DNA from: DATLFI01 sp035524895
Lineage (GTDB): Bacteria > Acidobacteriota > Thermoanaerobaculia > Multivoradales > Multivoraceae
DNA length: 10,320 nucleotides
Direction of reading: 5' to 3'
NCBI GenBank assembly: GCA_035524895.1
Contig: DATLFI010000355.1
Coordinates: 1 to 10,320 of the forward strand
Part shown: positions 6,543 to 10,320 of the stretch, piece by piece
How the letters are laid out: each line of letters begins with the position of its first letter
Numbering within the stretch: the stretch's first letter is position 1
Notes under the pieces: model-generated
Databases searched by the model: none
Seen by the model: the letters and a program-made list of their open reading frames with translations, nothing else
Told to the model about the DNA's origin: nothing
Position numbers and translations under genes: made by a program

Positions 6543-7718
6543 GTGCGAGAGGTCGTCATCCTGAGCGCGGTGCGGACGCCGATCGGAGCGTTCCTGGGGG
6601 CGTTCCGCGACATTCCGGCACATCGTCTCGGCGCGATCGCCCTGCGAGCGGCGATCGATCGTGGAGGCACTACTCCCGAGGACATCGAACAGGTGGTCCT
6701 CGGCTCGGTCCTGACAGCCGGCCAGGGACAGGCGCCGGCGAGGCAGGCCGCGCTGGGCGCGGGCTGCCCTCCGGTCACCGGTGCGGTGACCGTGGGCAAG
6801 GTCTGCGGCTCGGGAATGCGCGCCATGATGATCGCCGCGAACGACCTGCGCTGCGGCGACTTCCGGCTGGTTGCCGCCGGCGGCATGGAGAGCATGAGCC
6901 AGGCGCCCTACCTCGCGATGGGTGCGCGGGCCGGGCTCCGGCTGGGAGACGCCAAGCTGGTGGATTCGATGGTCCTCGACGGGTTGTGGGATCCCTACAA
7001 CGATCTCCACATGGGCAGCTGCGCGGAGTTGTGCGCGCGGCGCTACGAGCTCTCCCGTGAGGAGCAGGACGACTTCGCGCTCGAGAGCTACCGGCGCGCG
7101 CTCGCGGCGACCGAGGACGGCTCCTTCCGGCCCGAGATCGCCCCGGTGGAGGTGACGATCAAGAAGGAGCGCCGGCTGGTGGATCGCGACGAAGATCCGT
7201 TCCGAGGCGATCCCGAAAAGGCGCGCACCCTGCGCCCGGCTTTCGATCCTGAAGGAACAGTGACCGCAGCCAACGCCAGCAACCTCGACGACGGTGCTGC
7301 CGCGCTCGTGCTCACGACGGCCGAGGAGGCCGAGCGCCGAGGAAAGCACCCGATGGCGCGTCTGGTGGCGCAGGCCTCGGCGGCGCAGGAGCCCGAGTGG
7401 TTCACCACGGCGCCGATCGTCGCGATCCGCAAGGTGCTCGATCGCGCAGGTCTCTCCGTCGAGGACATCGACCTGTGGGAGATCAACGAGGCCTTCGCGC
7501 TGGTGGTGCTCGCCTGCATCCGGGAGCTCGATCTCGACCCGGGTCGGGTGAACGTGAACGGTGGCGCAGTGGCGCTGGGACACCCCATCGGAGCCTCAGG
7601 TGCGCGCATCGTGGTCACCTTGCTGCACGCGCTCGAGCAGCGGAACCTGCGCCGTGGCTGCGCGGCCATCTGCATCGGCGGCGGCGAGGCCACCGCGGTC
7701 GTGGTCGAGCGCCTATGA
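6543..7718 (+). CDS. Thiolase, probable acetyl-CoA C-acetyltransferase
   Basis: Thiolases of this type condense two acetyl-CoA to acetoacetyl-CoA (AtoB/PhaA/ThlA role) or cleave 3-ketoacyl-CoA in beta-oxidation. From the GTG at 6543 the protein is 391 residues, exactly the family length, and begins with the typical REVVILSAVRTPIGAFLGAF. Catalytic residues are all present: nucleophile Cys88 in GKVCGSGMRA (85-94), NEAFAL (315-320), His347 in GHPIGASGARI (346-356) and Cys377 in CIGGGEA. The segment around GGMESMSQAPYL (113-124) and TVTAANASNLDDGAAAL (239-255) is also typical. Sequence alone does not separate the biosynthetic from the degradative type, though the overall pattern looks like the short-chain acetyl-CoA acetyltransferases. 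Its stop overlaps the lptD start (ATGA), implying translational coupling. The frame runs open far upstream, but the thiolase fold begins only here. Confidence 0.95.
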   Translation: MREVVILSAVRTPIGAFLGAFRDIPAHRLGAIALRAAIDRGGTTPEDIEQVVLGSVLTAGQGQAPARQAALGAGCPPVTGAVTVGKVCGSGMRAMMIAANDLRCGDFRLVAAGGMESMSQAPYLAMGARAGLRLGDAKLVDSMVLDGLWDPYNDLHMGSCAELCARRYELSREEQDDFALESYRRALAATEDGSFRPEIAPVEVTIKKERRLVDRDEDPFRGDPEKARTLRPAFDPEGTVTAANASNLDDGAAALVLTTAEEAERRGKHPMARLVAQASAAQEPEWFTTAPIVAIRKVLDRAGLSVEDIDLWEINEAFALVVLACIRELDLDPGRVNVNGGAVALGHPIGASGARIVVTLLHALEQRNLRRGCAAICIGGGEATAVVVERL

Positions 7719-10060
7719 GCGCGCCGGTCCGTGGCGCGCCGACGGCGGTGGCGCTTGCGCTGGCCGCGATGCTGTGCGCCGCCGCGGCGGCGACCCAGGA
7801 GCCCGAGCCCGAGGCGCCGCCGGGTCCCCCGGAAGCCGCCGAGACGACTCCGCAGGAGCCCGAACAGCCGCCGGCGGCTCCTGACGCCGAATCTCCAGCG
7901 GCACCGGTGCCCGATCCAGATCGCATCCGCTTCGAGCTGCCCCTCCCCGAAGAGGAGGGTGGCGGCACGGTCGCGGGCACCACCAGCGAGCTCAGCTACG
8001 AGGGCAGTCTGGCTGTCCTCTCCGGAGGTGTCGAGCTCTCTTACCAGGACGTGAAGGTGCGGGCCGAGCGCATCGAGTTCGACCTCGACACCGAGCAGCT
8101 CGAGGCATCGGGGGACGTGGTATTCGACCAGGGACCGCGTCGGCTCACGGGCACGACCATGAGCTACAACCTGGGGACCGACCTGGGCACCCTCACCGAG
8201 GTCACGGGCCAGGTGACGGACGACTACTACTTTCGCGGCTCGCGCGTCGAGAAGACCGGCCCCGACACCTATGTCGTCGAGCATGGAGTGTTCACCTCGT
8301 GCTCGCCAGAGGATCCGCCCTGGAGCTTCCGCTTCCGGCGCGTGCGCGTACGGGTCGACGGATTCGCGCGCGCGCGCTCGGCGACATTCCGGGCCAAGAA
8401 CTTCCCGGTGGTGTACCTGCCCTACGTGCTGTGGCCGGTGCGGGAAACGCGCACCTCCGGACTGTTGGTGCCCAAGCCCGGCTACTCGAGTCGTCGCGGG
8501 CCGTCGCTCGGGCTCGCGTACTTCCAGACGCTCGGGCGCAGCTTCGACACCACCATCGAGCTCGACCTGTTCGCCGGCGGCGCGCCGTTGGGTGCGGCGG
8601 GGTCCGGGAGCTATCTCGGCCTCGGCAACGAGTTCCGGTGGCGACCGAGCGAGACCACCACCGGCCGGTTCGAGGGTTACGCCATTCGCGACCCCGACCT
8701 GGACGAGGTGCGCTGGCGGGCCAACCTCGCCCACGAGGCGCGGGACCTGCCATTCGGGTTCCGCGGCGTGGTCAGCATCGAAGAGGCCTCCGACTTCGAC
8801 TTCTTCCGCGACTTCGAACGCAGGGGCGACCGCAACAGCATCCGGCAGCTGTACTCGCGTGGATTCCTCACCAAGAACTGGTCGGCCCACTCGGTCAACA
8901 TCCTGTTCGACAACCGCGAGACTCTGGTCGGTACCGACCGGCTGGTCGAGCTGCGGCAGCTTCCGGAGATCGAGTACCGACTTCGCTCGAAGCGGCTCGG
9001 CCGGTCTCCGCTCTACCTCCAGGTCCGCAGCTCCGCTCACCTGCTGGACGTCGAGCGCTCCGAGCGACTCGACGCCGCGTACGGCCGCGCCGATGTGCTG
9101 CCCGAGCTGACGCTGCCGGTGCGCTCCGCGCCCTGGCTCGCGCTCTCGGTGACCGCGGGAGGCCGCTTCACCTGGTGGGGCGACAGCCTGCTCACGAGCG
9201 TCGAGCGCCAGGAGGATCCGGGGGACTCCGACTTCCGCGGCGAGAGCCTGTCACGCTTCGTGCCCACGCTCACCGCCGAGGTCGTGGGTCCCAGCTTCTC
9301 GCGCATCTTCGATGCCGGCGGGAAGAACTTCTCGAAGCTCAAGCACGTCATCGAGCCGCGCTTCGACTACCGCTACTTCGACGATTTCGACGAGCAAGAG
9401 CGGATCCCGTTGTTCGACGAGATCGACAACCTGCAGGGAGCCAACGTCGGACGCTTCAGCCTGGTCCACCGCCTGCTGGCCAAGCCGGTAGAGGAGCGCG
9501 CTGGTGCTCGGGAGATCCTCTCCTTCGAGCTGTTCCGGAACTACTCCTTCGACGAGGAGACCCCGTTGCAGTTCTCGACCGATCGTGAGCAACAGCGACG
9601 GGCCGGACCGCTGGGCACGCTGGTGCGGTTCAGCCCGAGCAACACCACCAACCTGCGTGCCGAGGCGACCTACAACACCCTCTTCGGCGGCATCGAGAGC
9701 ACGTCGTTCTCCAGCTCGTTCTCCCTGCCGGCCAACAACCGCATCGGCGTGCTGTGGTCGACCCGTCGCCAGCCCGAGCTCGACGTGACCCGAACCCACC
9801 AGATCCGGCTGTCGACCCAGATCGGCCTGGTTCCCCGGCGACTGATGCTGGCGAGCTCCGTCAACTACGACATCCAGCGCAGCCTGCTCCAGCTACAGCG
9901 GCACATTCTCAGCTATCAGGGGTCCTGCTACTCGCTCAGCCTCGAGTACGGAGACTTCCTCAACGGCGACCGCCGCGACCGCGAGTACCGCTTCATGGTC
10001 ACGCTCAAGAACGTCGGCACGTTCCTCGACATCACCGGCGGTCAATCGGAGGAGTTCTGA
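7715..10060 (+). CDS. lptD: LPS-assembly outer-membrane protein LptD
   Basis: LptD with the lipoprotein LptE forms the outer-membrane translocon that places lipopolysaccharide in the outer leaflet. The 781-residue length matches the family (E. coli 784). A signal peptide (hydrophobic core 8-25) is followed by a Pro/Glu/Ala-rich stretch (28-68), an OstA/LptA-like beta-jellyroll domain (about 85-215; LSYEGSLAVLSGGVELSYQD, RAERIEFDLDTEQLEASGDV) and a large beta-barrel domain. The diagnostic segment is VVYLPYVLWPVRETRTSGLL (232-251) with PKPGYSSRRGPSLGLAYF just after. The mature protein has only two cysteines, Cys196 (GVFTSCSPED) and Cys738 (YQGSCYSLSLEYG), positions that correspond to the functional inter-domain disulfide. 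The ATG at 7715 overlaps the thiolase stop by 4 bp. The same frame is open further upstream inside the thiolase gene, but that part lacks similarity and the signal peptide fixes the start. Cys21 in the leader does not form a good lipobox. Confidence 0.95.
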   Translation: MSAPVRGAPTAVALALAAMLCAAAAATQEPEPEAPPGPPEAAETTPQEPEQPPAAPDAESPAAPVPDPDRIRFELPLPEEEGGGTVAGTTSELSYEGSLAVLSGGVELSYQDVKVRAERIEFDLDTEQLEASGDVVFDQGPRRLTGTTMSYNLGTDLGTLTEVTGQVTDDYYFRGSRVEKTGPDTYVVEHGVFTSCSPEDPPWSFRFRRVRVRVDGFARARSATFRAKNFPVVYLPYVLWPVRETRTSGLLVPKPGYSSRRGPSLGLAYFQTLGRSFDTTIELDLFAGGAPLGAAGSGSYLGLGNEFRWRPSETTTGRFEGYAIRDPDLDEVRWRANLAHEARDLPFGFRGVVSIEEASDFDFFRDFERRGDRNSIRQLYSRGFLTKNWSAHSVNILFDNRETLVGTDRLVELRQLPEIEYRLRSKRLGRSPLYLQVRSSAHLLDVERSERLDAAYGRADVLPELTLPVRSAPWLALSVTAGGRFTWWGDSLLTSVERQEDPGDSDFRGESLSRFVPTLTAEVVGPSFSRIFDAGGKNFSKLKHVIEPRFDYRYFDDFDEQERIPLFDEIDNLQGANVGRFSLVHRLLAKPVEERAGAREILSFELFRNYSFDEETPLQFSTDREQQRRAGPLGTLVRFSPSNTTNLRAEATYNTLFGGIESTSFSSSFSLPANNRIGVLWSTRRQPELDVTRTHQIRLSTQIGLVPRRLMLASSVNYDIQRSLLQLQRHILSYQGSCYSLSLEYGDFLNGDRRDREYRFMVTLKNVGTFLDITGGQSEEF

Positions 10061-10083
10061 GCGACCGGTGCGACCGGCGCGGG

Positions 10084-10320
10084 ATGCGCCTCCTGGTGCT
10101 CGGCGCTGGCGGGATGCTCGGTCAGGCCGTCGTCGCGGCGGCGGCGGCGAGGGGACTTGGGGTCGACGCGGCGCCGCGCGCCGAGTTGGACGTCACCGAC
10201 CCGACGGCGGTCGCGGCGCGCATGCGCAGCGCGCCGCCGGCTCTGGTCGTCAACTGCGCAGCGTTCACCCAGGTCGACGGGTGCGAGAGCGAGCCCGAGC
10301 GTGCCTGGGCGGTCAATGCC
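10084..10320 (+). CDS. rfbD: dTDP-4-dehydrorhamnose reductase RfbD/RmlD, 3' end cut by window
   Basis: Only the first 79 residues are visible. They begin with the Rossmann motif MRLLVLGAGGMLGQAV (GxxGxxG form used by the RmlD family), followed by AELDVTDPTAVAARM and the family block ALVVNCAAFTQVDGCESEPE then AWAVNA, which matches the usual INAAAYTAVD-AE-E-A-AVNA. RfbD reduces dTDP-4-dehydro-L-rhamnose with NAD(P)H in the last step of dTDP-L-rhamnose synthesis, feeding O-antigen or exopolysaccharide. The ATG lies 23 nt after the lptD stop, with no strong Shine-Dalgarno at close range; GGAGGAG overlapping the end of lptD (10048-10054) is 29 nt upstream, so coupling to lptD translation is likely. 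No better in-frame start exists upstream. A related SDR of the RmlD_sub_bind family is a less likely alternative. Confidence 0.88.
   Translation, partial: MRLLVLGAGGMLGQAVVAAAAARGLGVDAAPRAELDVTDPTAVAARMRSAPPALVVNCAAFTQVDGCESEPERAWAVNA

Noticed and set aside
6282..7583. 433-codon open frame on the - strand opposite the thiolase
   Set aside because: Rich in His, Arg and Pro, no domain signature, antisense to an intact thiolase, and part of it merely translates the G-rich repeat (RPPH units).
7397..7714. Upstream extension of the lptD frame into the thiolase gene
   Set aside because: It has no similarity to LptD and would bury the signal peptide; the ATGA overlap at 7715 is a normal operon junction.
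7088..9040. 650-codon open frame on the - strand opposite thiolase and lptD
   Set aside because: It lies fully antisense to two genes with complete family signatures; its translation is low-complexity Arg/Gly/Val-rich with no recognisable domain. Long antisense open frames are common at this GC content.
1..10320. Mobile elements, CRISPR arrays, tRNA or rRNA genes
   Set aside because: I looked for spaced repeats, transposase or integrase motifs, terminal inverted repeats and tRNA-like folds and saw none; the only clear tandem repeat is the G-rich one at 6365-6407.

Overview
The window is high-GC DNA from a Gram-negative bacterium. An outer membrane is implied by an LptD-type LPS translocon, a TonB-type C-terminal domain and a dTDP-rhamnose reductase. 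The gene repertoire (a eukaryotic-type kinase fold joined to TonB, a RuvX-MltG pair, MaeB, a CsgG-like protein) would fit an uncultivated deltaproteobacterial lineage such as Myxococcota or a relative. That placement is inference; there is no rRNA gene here to fix it.

Layout, left to right. (1) The 3' part of a MaeB-type malic enzyme (phosphotransacetylase-like domain) enters from the left edge on the + strand. (2) A promoter-like site precedes a small secreted CsgG/LpoB-like protein, which ends before a good intrinsic terminator. (3) Converging on it from the - strand is a 737-residue membrane protein with a degenerate Ser/Thr-kinase fold, a proline/alanine-rich linker, one transmembrane helix, a periplasmic coiled coil and a TonB C-terminal domain. 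(4) A 382-bp spacer with no supported gene follows. (5) On the - strand ruvX and mltG overlap by one base (TGATG) and form an operon reading from a TTGACA-type promoter near 6260-6285. (6) A 325-bp divergent intergenic region carries that promoter and a very G-rich 12-bp tandem repeat. (7) On the + strand a thiolase, lptD (4-bp ATGA overlap) and rfbD (cut by the right edge) read in the same direction and are probably one transcription unit.

Most of the window is housekeeping: central carbon metabolism, septal/side-wall glycan processing, 16S rRNA maturation and outer-membrane/LPS biogenesis. The lptD-rfbD pair makes sense as LPS export next to O-antigen sugar synthesis; the thiolase in front is less expected. 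The most unusual item is the pseudokinase-TonB fusion, in which every catalytic kinase motif is lost while the structural C-lobe motifs are kept, and whose membrane helix lacks the histidine that TonB normally uses to engage ExbB/ExbD.
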